NCBI GenBank assembly: GCA_000952975.1 | Contig: LM997412.1 | Location: 434,001 to 498,000, forward strand | Length of the DNA: 64,000 nucleotides | Direction of reading: 5' to 3' | DNA from: Peptoniphilus sp. ING2-D1G | Lineage (GTDB): Bacteria > Bacillota > Clostridia > Tissierellales > Peptoniphilaceae | In this document: positions 55,496 to 62,962 of the stretch, piece by piece | How the letters are laid out: each line of letters begins with the position of its first letter | How positions within the stretch are numbered: the stretch's first letter is position 1 | Program-made: the position numbers and the translations under genes | The notes under the pieces: generated by a model | What the model was told of the DNA's origin: nothing | Seen by the model: the letters and a program-made list of their open reading frames with translations, nothing else | Database searches by the model: none

Positions 55496-55508
55496 AAATT
55501 CAAAATAA

Positions 55509-55536
55509 AAAGACGTCTAAGATGACGTCTTTTTTG
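55509..55536 (+). terminator. Terminator after ftsH
   Basis: AAAGACGTC pairs with GACGTCTTT around TAAGAT, then T residues. Confidence 0.88.
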
Positions 55537-55544
55537 TGTTATAT

Positions 55545-55726
55545 GTAGGGGACGATACCCGTCGTCCCAAATTATGGATTCGTCTAATACAACGGGTGGA
55601 CAAAGGCGTCCGCCCCTACGGAAAAAACGAATGAAAATATGAAAAATGTATGGGACGATGCCCTCATCGTCCCGCATTATGAACCTACAAAATCATAACG
55701 GGCGAAGGAAGCATCCGCTCCTAAGG
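55545..55726. repeat. Two tandem copies of a MITE-like palindromic repeat
   Basis: Unit 1 (55545-55619) has inverted ends GTAGGGG and CCCCTAC and an inner hairpin GGGACGA/TCGTCCC (55549-55568). Unit 2 (about 55650-55726) repeats the order: GGGACGAT/ATCGTCCC (55652-55673), ATTATG, AACGGGCG, CATCCGCTCCTAAGGA. The GC content is much higher than around it. It resembles short interspersed repeats of Clostridia. No transposase is present. Confidence 0.75.
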
Positions 55727-55786
55727 AAAATTATGAAGCTTGCATAAAATTCTCCTTTAAAGTCAAGAATATAAACGGATAATAAA

Positions 55787-55927
55787 TCATTTTGACTTGT
55801 TTCTTTTTTGTATTCTGGAGACAGCAAAGGCAATTTTGCCCAGTTTTACGGTGCTTATGGAGAATTTCCTTGCGAATTTTGCGAGTTTAATTTTTCTTGA
55901 TAAGTTTTTTATTAAATTTTTGCTCAT
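55787..55927 (-). CDS. Basic 46-residue protein, unknown
   Basis: A small frame not long enough for most gene finders. It encodes 46 residues with about 15 Lys/Arg and almost no acidic residues: MSKNLIKNLSRKIKLAKF, then ARKFSISTVKLGKIAFAV, then SRIQKRNKSK. A helical, amphipathic cationic peptide is plausible. AGAGGATTAAA before the ATG is a clear ribosome binding site, and the gene starts 25 bases after the GT51 gene stop on the same strand, so the two are probably co-transcribed. No function can be assigned. Homologs in relatives would decide. Confidence 0.6.
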   Translation of the reverse strand: MSKNLIKNLSRKIKLAKFARKFSISTVKLGKIAFAVSRIQKRNKSK

Positions 55928-55952
55928 TTTAATCCTCTTTTCTAAAAGTCAA

Positions 55953-56759
55953 TTATTCTGAAAAATTGACATCTATTACATCTTCAATGGGGTATTCCAG
56001 TGCATCTTTGTATTCTTTGATGTCTATATACCCCAATTGATTAAGTCTGAACAAGACTGTTTTTTCTCTGTCTAAAGATTTTTCATTGATAAATACCTTG
56101 TATTTCTTGCCATCTATCGTTACTTCATCAATTCCTGTGTCCTCTGTATCTTTGTAATATATTAATTTCACAGGGGAGTAATAAGAGGGAGATTTTGTTA
56201 TGGCAGCCATAAGAGCGGACATGGGCAAGTTTAATTGCTTCACATCCAAATTAAAATATCTTTTTGAAGCGGCTGCAACCCCATAGGTATTGTTGCCGAG
56301 ATTGATCGTGTTTAAATAAATTTCTAAAATCTCGTCTTTTTCCAATTTTTTCTCAAGTTTTATCGCAAGATAGGCTTCCTGTACTTTTCGTTTTAAAGTT
56401 TTTTCGGGGGTTAAATACAAGTTTTTTATAAGTTGTTGAGTGATGGTGGAGCCACCTCTTACTATGGATTTGGCTCTAATATTATCGACAGCGGAACCCA
56501 TAATAGCTATGGGGTCAATGCCGTTGTGCTGATAGAATCTGTGATCCTCTATGGCGATAAAGGAGTCCTGCAGGGGCTTTGGTATTTCTTCAAGGGGAGC
56601 GGAAATGGTGTACCTATTGTTTAAATCTTCGAAATTTATATCTTTGACATTTTTTATGGAGATGTAAAAATAAATCGCCGAAAGAACTAATAGGATTACG
56701 GTCAATAGCGAAAATATTCTGAAAAATGAACCTTTAGAGTTTTTTCTTTTGTGTTTCAT
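55953..56759 (-). CDS. Monofunctional peptidoglycan glycosyltransferase (GT51)
   Basis: Polymerises lipid II glycan strands outside the membrane; 268 residues. After a basic start and one membrane anchor (about 12-35) comes the GT51 domain with the catalytic Glu in AIEDHRFYQHNGID, the RGGSTITQQL motif, KVQEAYLAIKLEKKLEKDEILEIYLN and GNNTYGVAAASKRYF. No transpeptidase domain follows, so it cannot cross-link by itself. ATG 56759 is chosen for GGAGGTAAAT; upstream in-frame codons lack a site. A small basic gene lies directly downstream. Confidence 0.93.
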   Translation of the reverse strand: MKHKRKNSKGSFFRIFSLLTVILLVLSAIYFYISIKNVKDINFEDLNNRYTISAPLEEIPKPLQDSFIAIEDHRFYQHNGIDPIAIMGSAVDNIRAKSIVRGGSTITQQLIKNLYLTPEKTLKRKVQEAYLAIKLEKKLEKDEILEIYLNTINLGNNTYGVAAASKRYFNLDVKQLNLPMSALMAAITKSPSYYSPVKLIYYKDTEDTGIDEVTIDGKKYKVFINEKSLDREKTVLFRLNQLGYIDIKEYKDALEYPIEDVIDVNFSE

Positions 56760-56847
56760 ATTTACCTCCAAGAACATTATAACAAAGTGAGGCAAGTGTA
56801 TTTTGAAAGTTTTGTGTATATATCTAAGAATTTTCAAATACAACCTA

Positions 56848-56862
56848 TGGTATAATTAATAT
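56848..56862 (+). promoter_or_regulatory. Extended -10 promoter abutting the hflX start
   Basis: TGGTATAAT (TG at 56848, TATAAT 56851-56856). The expected start of transcription falls on the A of ATG 56863, and no Shine-Dalgarno sequence precedes the codon. Predicts a leaderless mRNA. Confidence 0.6.
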
Positions 56863-58164
56863 ATGGAAAATATTAAAGATAAAGAAATCGAAAAAGCTAT
56901 AATAGTGGCAACGGATTTAGGAGCAAGACCCTACAGCATGCACACATCTCTTGAAGAACTTGAAGATTTGACAGTGGCTGCAGGTGCTGAGGTGAGAGGC
57001 GTCGTGTCTCAAAGTCTGGAAAAATTCAATCCGAAATATTTAATAGGTACGGGCAAGGTCAAAGAAATCAGGGATATGTTGGTTAATTTAGATATTGACT
57101 TGGTCATATTCAACGACGAATTATCGGGAATTCAAGTGAGAAACCTGGAAAAGAACTTCAACGACGGAAGAGATTTTTTTGACAAAAAAGTAAAGGTTCT
57201 TGACAGAACTAATTTAATATTGGATATATTTGCTCAGAGAGCTTCAACCTATGAGGGTAAATTGCAAGTTGAACTTGCACAATTGGAATATCAATTGCCG
57301 AGACTTTTAGGGATTGACGGCTGGTCAAGAACAGGCGGAGGAATAGGAACAAGAGGTCCCGGGGAACAGATAATCGAGACCGATAGGCGTAGACTTTTAA
57401 GGGAAATCGACAGCATAAAGGCAAAGCTTAAAAAACTTGAAAAGACAAGAGATGTCATGAGAAGCAACAGAACCAAGAGCAAAATCAGCACAGTTTCCTT
57501 AGTGGGATATACCAATGCGGGCAAATCCACCATATTGAACAGGATAAAGGAGAGGGACTCCAAAGAAGTATTTGTAAAGGATATGCTCTTTGCAACCCTT
57601 GATCCCAATTCAAGAAGGGCAAAATTGCCCAACGGAATGGATTTTATAATATCCGATACTGTAGGTTTCGTTTCAAAACTTCCGACAAAATTGATAGAGG
57701 CCTTTAAATCCACCTTGGAAGAGATAAAGTATTCGGATCTTATACTTCACGTGATAGATGCTTCAAGTGAAGATATAGAAATACAATACAAGATAACCAC
57801 GGATATATTAAAGGACTTAGGAATAAAGGGCAAAAAAATAATCACGGTTTTCAATAAAATGGATAAGGTGGATGGAAAGCAGTTTCCAATAAATCCCGAA
57901 TATGCACAAAATAGAATTTATATATCAGCAAAAAAAGATGAGAACTTGGACGAGTTGCTTTATGCCATTGAAGAGAGCCTATCGGATAAATTTTATGAGG
58001 TGGAACTTTTAATAGGATATGACAGATCCGATGTGTTATCAGATATTCTTAACAACCACAAATACAAGGATTTAAGTTATGTTGAAGATGGTACAAAGAT
58101 AAGAGTGGTTCTAAGGGATGATGAATACGAAAGATACAAGGAATATGTGATAAATCATGTATAA
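56863..58164 (+). CDS. hflX: Ribosome-associated GTPase HflX
   Basis: GTPase that splits stalled or stressed ribosomes, 433 residues. The N-terminal HflX domain (GTGKVKEIRDML, DRTNLILDIFAQRASTYEGKLQVELAQL, RTGGGIGTRGPGE) is followed by the G domain: GYTNAGKST, DTVGF, and FNKMD. It begins a three-gene unit with yigZ and nadE (8-base overlap with yigZ). Its ATG coincides with the predicted transcription start. Confidence 0.97.
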   Translation: MENIKDKEIEKAIIVATDLGARPYSMHTSLEELEDLTVAAGAEVRGVVSQSLEKFNPKYLIGTGKVKEIRDMLVNLDIDLVIFNDELSGIQVRNLEKNFNDGRDFFDKKVKVLDRTNLILDIFAQRASTYEGKLQVELAQLEYQLPRLLGIDGWSRTGGGIGTRGPGEQIIETDRRRLLREIDSIKAKLKKLEKTRDVMRSNRTKSKISTVSLVGYTNAGKSTILNRIKERDSKEVFVKDMLFATLDPNSRRAKLPNGMDFIISDTVGFVSKLPTKLIEAFKSTLEEIKYSDLILHVIDASSEDIEIQYKITTDILKDLGIKGKKIITVFNKMDKVDGKQFPINPEYAQNRIYISAKKDENLDELLYAIEESLSDKFYEVELLIGYDRSDVLSDILNNHKYKDLSYVEDGTKIRVVLRDDEYERYKEYVINHV

Positions 58165-58798
58165 AAGTGTTTTAAAAGATGGCAGTGATGAATTTATCGA
58201 GAAAAAATCCAGATTTATAGGCTATGGATTTAAGGTGCAAACAGAAGAAGAGGCTTTGGAAAAAATTGACAACATCAAAAAAATTCACAGAGATGCAACA
58301 CACAATTGCAGTGCCTACATCATCGGAGAAGACAAAATGATACAGAGGTACAATGACGACGGAGAGCCTTCAGGGACTGCAGGAGTGCCCATGCTTGAAG
58401 TTTTAAAAAAAGAAGACCTGACAGATGTATGTATTGTAGTGACACGATATTTTGGTGGAATACTGCTGGGAGCCGGCGGGCTTGTAAGAGCCTATTCCAA
58501 GGGAGCTAAAATTGCAATAGACAGCTCAGTAATTGTCAATATGGTAGAATATGAAAAACTCAGTATAAATTACGATTACACCCATCATGGGACAATTAAC
58601 AACTACCTGATGAATAATAATTACAAGATTTTAAGAGAAGAGTTTTTAGAAAGTGTGACAGTGGAAATTCACAATAAAAAAGATGATAAAAGCTTGATAG
58701 ATGAACTCATGGACATCACTGCAGGTACAGTTAAAATAAAAAAGATAAAAGATGAAATTTTACCTTGTAAAGATGGAAAAATAATATACGAAAATTAA
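58157..58798 (+). CDS. yigZ: YigZ-family protein (UPF0029/IMPACT)
   Basis: Conserved protein of 213 residues with the IMPACT N-terminal domain (EEKKSRFIGYGF region; HRDATHNCSAYIIG, NDDGEPSGTAGVPML, VVTRYFGGILLGAGGLVRAYSKGA) and a C-terminal EF-G-domain-IV-like part. Bacterial YigZ is thought to bind RNA or the ribosome; the role is not settled. It overlaps hflX by 8 bases, and nadE follows immediately. Confidence 0.93.
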   Translation: MYKSVLKDGSDEFIEKKSRFIGYGFKVQTEEEALEKIDNIKKIHRDATHNCSAYIIGEDKMIQRYNDDGEPSGTAGVPMLEVLKKEDLTDVCIVVTRYFGGILLGAGGLVRAYSKGAKIAIDSSVIVNMVEYEKLSINYDYTHHGTINNYLMNNNYKILREEFLESVTVEIHNKKDDKSLIDELMDITAGTVKIKKIKDEILPCKDGKIIYEN

Positions 58799-58816
58799 AT
58801 GGAGGAAGGACATTTA

Positions 58817-59527
58817 ATGAAAAGAGAGATAAATGATATCGTAAATTGGTTGAAGGAAAAAGTTGCAGAAGCCGGAGCAAAGGGAGTGGTTTTTGGACTT
58901 AGCGGAGGGATTGACTCAGCTGTAGTGGGAGCTTTGTGCAAAAAGGCCTTCGGAGAAGATGCTCTGGGAATTATCATGCCCATCCACAGCGATCAAAGAG
59001 ATGAAGAGGATGCAAGGCTTGTGGCAAAAAGCATAGGATTAAATATTGAAAAGGTGGATATGTCTGATACCTTTGATGAATATTTAAAGGCTTCTTTTGT
59101 TTCTGAAAAGCTGATGGCAAGGTCAAATATCAAGCCCAGACTCAGAATGATGACCCTTTATTATTATGCACAGGACAGAAACTATTTAGTCGCAGGATGT
59201 TCAAATGCATCGGAATTTTACATAGGTTACTTCACCAAGTACGGAGACAGCGGAGCCGATATAATACCTCTTGCAGAATTCTTAAAGGATGAAGTCTATG
59301 CACTTGCAAGAGAACTGGAAATCCCTGAGAAAATAATAGACAAGGTGCCAACGGCCGGACTTTTTGAAAATCAAAGCGACGAAAGGGAAATGGGCTTTAC
59401 CTACAGAGATTTAAATGCATACATTCGCGGGGATAAAATAGATGATGAAATTGCTCAAAAGATAAAGAGAATGCACCAAAATTCGGAGCATAAGAGGCAT
59501 TATGCAAGCATTTATAAAAGAAAATAA
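58817..59527 (+). CDS. nadE: NAD+ synthase, ammonia-dependent
   Basis: Last step of NAD synthesis: amidation of deamido-NAD with ammonia. The 236 residues have the PP-loop (FGLSGGIDSAVVG), the LMARSNIKPRLRMMTLYYYAQ motif and NASEFYIGYFTKYGDSGADI. No glutaminase domain is present, so it uses free ammonia. The start is ATG 58817, as GGAGGAAGGA (58801-58810) is the site; ATG 58799 would read through the site. Third gene of the hflX unit. Confidence 0.96.
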   Translation: MKREINDIVNWLKEKVAEAGAKGVVFGLSGGIDSAVVGALCKKAFGEDALGIIMPIHSDQRDEEDARLVAKSIGLNIEKVDMSDTFDEYLKASFVSEKLMARSNIKPRLRMMTLYYYAQDRNYLVAGCSNASEFYIGYFTKYGDSGADIIPLAEFLKDEVYALARELEIPEKIIDKVPTAGLFENQSDEREMGFTYRDLNAYIRGDKIDDEIAQKIKRMHQNSEHKRHYASIYKRK

Positions 59528-59642
59528 ATTTTACGTTATATTTTATGCAAAAACGCAGAAAGTTGCATGTTTATAATAATTTAAATCTATCTTAATAAAG
59601 TCTTAAAAAATTTTTGATAACATATTATCAGGTTGTGATTTG

Positions 59643-60146
59643 ATGATTAAATTATTAAAACTTTTATTAAAAATATCCGTGATCGCCTTTGTGATTTTTG
59701 TCGCATTTCCGAAAATGGGAATTTATGCTTCAATATTTGACCATGACACCTATCGACAAATTGATGATAAATATGCTGTAGTTTCAGATTTAGAACAGTT
59801 AAGCCCAAAGACCAGAGAATTGGCGAATTTATTTCTTAAGCGTTGTTCAGAGGAAGGGCTTGAAGTTAAGATAACTGAGACCTACAGAACTCAAGAGCGG
59901 CAAAATCACCTGTATGAACTGGGAAGAAGTAGACCCGGTGTCAAAGTGACTTGGACAAAAAACAGCAAACACACCATGAGAAGAGCCTTCGATGTTGCAA
60001 AAATAGGAGATGACCCCTATGGAGATGAAGATTTTTTTAAAAAATGCGCCGAAATCGGGAAAGAAATAGGATTGACTCCCGGATATTATTTTAAATACTT
60101 TCAGGATAAGCCCCATTTTGAGCTAAATACATGGTGGCTTCCTTGA
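59643..60146 (+). CDS. M15-family peptidase (endolysin/VanY-like)
   Basis: Exported or membrane-anchored zinc peptidase of 167 residues. A membrane segment (about 5-28) is followed by the M15 domain: TETYRTQERQNHLYELGRS, SKHTMRRAFDVA (His and Asp ligands), and PHFEL (His ligand). The spacing resembles L-alanyl-D-glutamate peptidases of the M15C type more than D,D-carboxypeptidases. It probably trims peptidoglycan. ATG 59643 is preferred to TTG 59640; the ribosome binding site is weak. Single gene upstream of the T-box region. Confidence 0.87.
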   Translation: MIKLLKLLLKISVIAFVIFVAFPKMGIYASIFDHDTYRQIDDKYAVVSDLEQLSPKTRELANLFLKRCSEEGLEVKITETYRTQERQNHLYELGRSRPGVKVTWTKNSKHTMRRAFDVAKIGDDPYGDEDFFKKCAEIGKEIGLTPGYYFKYFQDKPHFELNTWWLP

Positions 60147-60183
60147 AATTTTACAATAATTAAAAATTTTTTCAAAAATATGC

Positions 60184-60212
60184 TTGACATTTCAAAATAT
60201 AGCCTTTAAAAT
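60184..60212 (+). promoter_or_regulatory. Promoter of T-box leader 1
   Basis: Perfect TTGACA (60184-60189), 17-base spacer, TAAAAT (60207-60212). Transcription would begin near 60219. Confidence 0.82.
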
Positions 60213-60218
60213 GTACTA

Positions 60219-60468
60219 AAGTTAAATGCTAAGACAGAGAGAAAGATATGAAATTTTATTTTAGAGAGTCGGAACAGGTGAAAGCCGACATAAAAGGAAG
60301 TATGTAATATTCACTCTGTGGCAGGTAGGCTGAAATAACAGTAGGCTTTCTCGGTTGCCCCCGTTATCATAGGCTAAGAGTTGTTAGACTCTAATGAGGT
60401 AATCTTTGATTATAAATTTAGGTGGTACCGCGAATATCCTTCGTCCTATAAGACGAAGGTTTTTTTAT
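60219..60468 (+). promoter_or_regulatory. T-box leader 1, specifier read as UUC (Phe)
   Basis: The T-box core AGGTGGTACCGCG is at 60420-60432. Stem I has the AGAGAGTCGG/GGTGAAAGCC features. The base stem ACAGAG pairs with CTCTGT; the codon before A-CTCTG is TTC (60310-60312). The terminator CCTTCGTC/GACGAAGG with seven T bases is at 60438-60467. Uncharged tRNA-Phe should switch on the receptor gene. Confidence 0.88.
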
Positions 60469-60527
60469 TGCAAAGATTTATAAAAGGATTTCCGGAATTT
60501 CTAACAAATAAATTTTGGGAGGAAAAA

Positions 60528-61559
60528 ATGAAAAGAATATTGATTTTGTTGGTAATGATGTTGAGTTTAGTAGGTTGTCAAGGAAATAATGCAGCAAAGG
60601 ATACGGCTGAAGAAAATGCTGCACAAAACACGACTCAAAACACTGCAAATGCGACCACCGCTGAAACTGAAGAAAGTTCCGATACAGTTAAAATTGGAGT
60701 TTTAAAGTTTATCGACCATGTATCTTTGGATGCAGCCAAGGAAGGCTTCTTGGAAAAACTTGATGAAGAAGGAATAAAAATCGAATTGGTAGATTTGTCG
60801 GCAAATGGAGATATAAGTTTAATAACTACACTGGCAGAAAAACTCAAGGGCGAAGAAGTTGATTTAATTTATGCAATAGCGACACCCTCCGCACAGGGAG
60901 TAAAAAATGTAATAACGGACACACCCATAGTGTTTTCCGCTGTAACCGATCCTGTAGGTGCCGGACTTGTTAAAGATGCCGCTGCTCCCGAGGGAAATAT
61001 TACAGGAGTTTCAGATTATGTGGACCCAAGCGGACAAATAGATGAATTTTTAAAATTATATCCCGATGTAAAGACCTTTGGAGTGTTGTATTCAACATCT
61101 GAACAAAATTCTCAAGTGCAAGTTGAAGAACTTGAAAAAACCCTAAATGAAAAGGGCTTGAGTTTGGAAAAGGTAGGAGTAAATAACGTAAATGACATAA
61201 CTCAAGCGATAGCTTCTCTTGCAGGAAAAATCGATGCTCTATTTGCCCTTACGGATAACCTTGTGGCAAATGCGGCTCCCATAGTTTCAGAAAATTTACT
61301 GCAAAACAACATACCTTCACTTTCGTCGGAAGAAGGACAGGTAAAGGAAGGCCTGCTCATGAGCGAAGGTGTTAACTACAAGGCTCAAGGCGCTCAAGCG
61401 GCTGATATGGCGATAAAAATACTAAAGGGAGAAGAAATTAAAAATCTCCCCGTTGAAGAAAACAAAGTAAACACTAAATTGGTAAATGGTGAAACTGCTG
61501 AAAGATTGGGACTTGACCTTTCAAATCCGATTTTTGAAGGAGCAGAAATAATAAAATAA
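60528..61559 (+). CDS. TrpX-type ABC substrate-binding lipoprotein 1
   Basis: Extracellular receptor of 343 residues. Lipobox SLVGCQGN (Cys16) then an Asn/Thr/Glu-rich linker (to about 40), then the ABC_sub_bind fold: VKIGVLKFIDHVSLDAAKEGF, ATPSAQGVKN, PIVFSAVTDPVGAGLV, GVLYSTSEQNSQVQVEELE. The family binds aromatic or other hydrophobic amino acids (TrpX, YtrX-like). The upstream T-box specifier points to phenylalanine. ATG 60528 follows GGGAGGA; the longer open frame upstream runs through the T-box terminator and is not real. No permease is in this unit. Confidence 0.93.
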   Translation: MKRILILLVMMLSLVGCQGNNAAKDTAEENAAQNTTQNTANATTAETEESSDTVKIGVLKFIDHVSLDAAKEGFLEKLDEEGIKIELVDLSANGDISLITTLAEKLKGEEVDLIYAIATPSAQGVKNVITDTPIVFSAVTDPVGAGLVKDAAAPEGNITGVSDYVDPSGQIDEFLKLYPDVKTFGVLYSTSEQNSQVQVEELEKTLNEKGLSLEKVGVNNVNDITQAIASLAGKIDALFALTDNLVANAAPIVSENLLQNNIPSLSSEEGQVKEGLLMSEGVNYKAQGAQAADMAIKILKGEEIKNLPVEENKVNTKLVNGETAERLGLDLSNPIFEGAEIIK

Positions 61560-61613
61560 CAATTCAATAAAATAACAATTCAATAAAATAAAAATTTAAT
61601 CTAATAACAATTC
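61550..61613 (+). repeat. Four 16-bp tandem repeats at the end of receptor gene 1
   Basis: AATAAAATAACAATTC at 61550-61565 and 61566-61581 is perfect; copies 3 (61582-61597) and 4 (61598-61613) are degenerate. The first copy contains the stop codon of the receptor gene. Confidence 0.85.
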
Positions 61614-61624
61614 AATTTTTCTAC

Positions 61625-61653
61625 TTGACTTTAAACTGGTGCTGTACTATAAT
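61625..61653 (+). promoter_or_regulatory. Promoter of T-box leader 2
   Basis: TTGACT (61625-61630), 17-base spacer, perfect TATAAT (61648-61653). Start near 61660. Confidence 0.85.
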
Positions 61654-61659
61654 ACTGAT

Positions 61660-61904
61660 TAATTTAATAAAGCAATGCAAAAGGAAAAGAAAATGAGAGT
61701 TTTCACAGAGAGTGACTTAAGCTGAGAGGTCGCAAATATCATTTTTAATATACACTTTTGGGCTATATCTATTGAATTAAGTAGGTAGGTACGCAAAAAT
61801 GCGTTAATTAATTGAGTATTCTTTTTAACGAAGAGTTAATAAGGGTGGTACCGTGTAAGTTAAGTCTTTCGCCCCTTGGGTTTCCAAGGAGCGGAAGACT
61901 TTTT
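61660..61904 (+). promoter_or_regulatory. T-box leader 2, specifier read as UAC (Tyr)
   Basis: T-box core GGGTGGTACCGTG at 61843-61855. Stem I has AGAGAGTGAC and GCTGAGAGGTC. The base stem CAAAAG pairs with CTTTTG, and the codon before A-CTTTTG is TAC (61751-61753). The terminator runs from AAGTCTT to AAGACTTTTT (61862-61904). The codon position matches leader 1 exactly. Confidence 0.88.
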
Positions 61905-61921
61905 AAATTAGGAGGATTAGA

Positions 61922-62953
61922 ATGAAAAAGATAATTAAGAAGATTTCAGTATTATTAGTTGCATTATTTGTGCTTACAGCTTGTTCATCAAATTCCGGAG
62001 ATTCAGAGAAGGAAAACACTGCAAAGAACAGTACAAACAACACGGCTGTGGAAAAAGAAACATCTGAAGGTCAAAAAAATATTAAAGTCGGAATAATTCA
62101 ATTTACTCAACATGTTGCACTGGACAGAACAAGAGAAGGATTTTTGGAAGAATTAAAGAATTTAGGATACACAGTTGAAGAAAATACGGTCAATGTAAGT
62201 GGAGAAATTTCATTGATTCCCACAACTGCAAAGAAATTTGAAGGCGATGAAGTCGATATAATTTATGCAATAGCAACTCCTGCTGCTCAAGGAGCTAAAA
62301 ATGCCGTGGCTGATATTCCAATTATATTCAATGCAGTTACGGATCCCTTATCTGCGGAACTTGTGGATACAAATGAAAAACCGGATGGAAATGTAACGGG
62401 AGTTTCAGATTATTTTTCAATTGAAACTCAACTGAAGAACTTCTTGGAAATATTCCCGGACTCAAAAAAATTAGGCGTTCTTTACTCTACAGGTGAGGCA
62501 AATTCGGAAGCTCAAATAAAAGAACTTGAAGAAGTAACTGCAAACTTGGGAATTGAACTCGTAAAAGCGGGAGTAACCACTACAAATGATGTTTCTGCAG
62601 CGATGACATCACTTGTGACAAAAATTGACAGTTATGTTGCAATACAAGATAACTTAGCATCATCTGCCGCAAGCGTAATAGCAGATAGTTTAAAACAAGC
62701 TCAAATACCTTCTTTCTCCGGAGAGTCGGGACCGGTTGAAAACGGGCTGTTATTTTCAGATGGCATAGATTATGTAGAGCTTGGAAAGAGTGCAGGAAAA
62801 ATTGCAGATGAGATAATTGGCGGAAAATCTCCGGCGCAAATACCTGTGGTATTCTCGACACAAACTAAAAGAACAGTAAACAAAACCACCGCCGATGCAC
62901 TTGGAATAGATGCAAATTCAGATCTATTCAAGAATGCACAGATAGTTGATTAG
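61922..62953 (+). CDS. TrpX-type ABC substrate-binding lipoprotein 2
   Basis: Paralog of the preceding receptor, same length (343 residues). Lipobox VLTACSSN (Cys22), a linker rich in Asn/Thr/Glu, then the ABC_sub_bind fold: KVGIIQFTQHVALDRTREGF, ATPAAQGAKN, PIIFNAVTDPLSAELV, LGVLYSTGEANSEAQIKELE. The leader's UAC specifier points to tyrosine. The permease and ATPase genes follow in the same unit, 9 bases and then overlapping, so this receptor is the one fixed to the transporter. Confidence 0.94.
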   Translation: MKKIIKKISVLLVALFVLTACSSNSGDSEKENTAKNSTNNTAVEKETSEGQKNIKVGIIQFTQHVALDRTREGFLEELKNLGYTVEENTVNVSGEISLIPTTAKKFEGDEVDIIYAIATPAAQGAKNAVADIPIIFNAVTDPLSAELVDTNEKPDGNVTGVSDYFSIETQLKNFLEIFPDSKKLGVLYSTGEANSEAQIKELEEVTANLGIELVKAGVTTTNDVSAAMTSLVTKIDSYVAIQDNLASSAASVIADSLKQAQIPSFSGESGPVENGLLFSDGIDYVELGKSAGKIADEIIGGKSPAQIPVVFSTQTKRTVNKTTADALGIDANSDLFKNAQIVD

Positions 62954-62962
62954 GAGGACTAA

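Noticed and set aside
60381..60527. N-terminal extension of receptor 1
   Set aside because: The open frame runs through the T-box core and its terminator; the lipoprotein signal begins at 60528 behind a GGGAGGA site.
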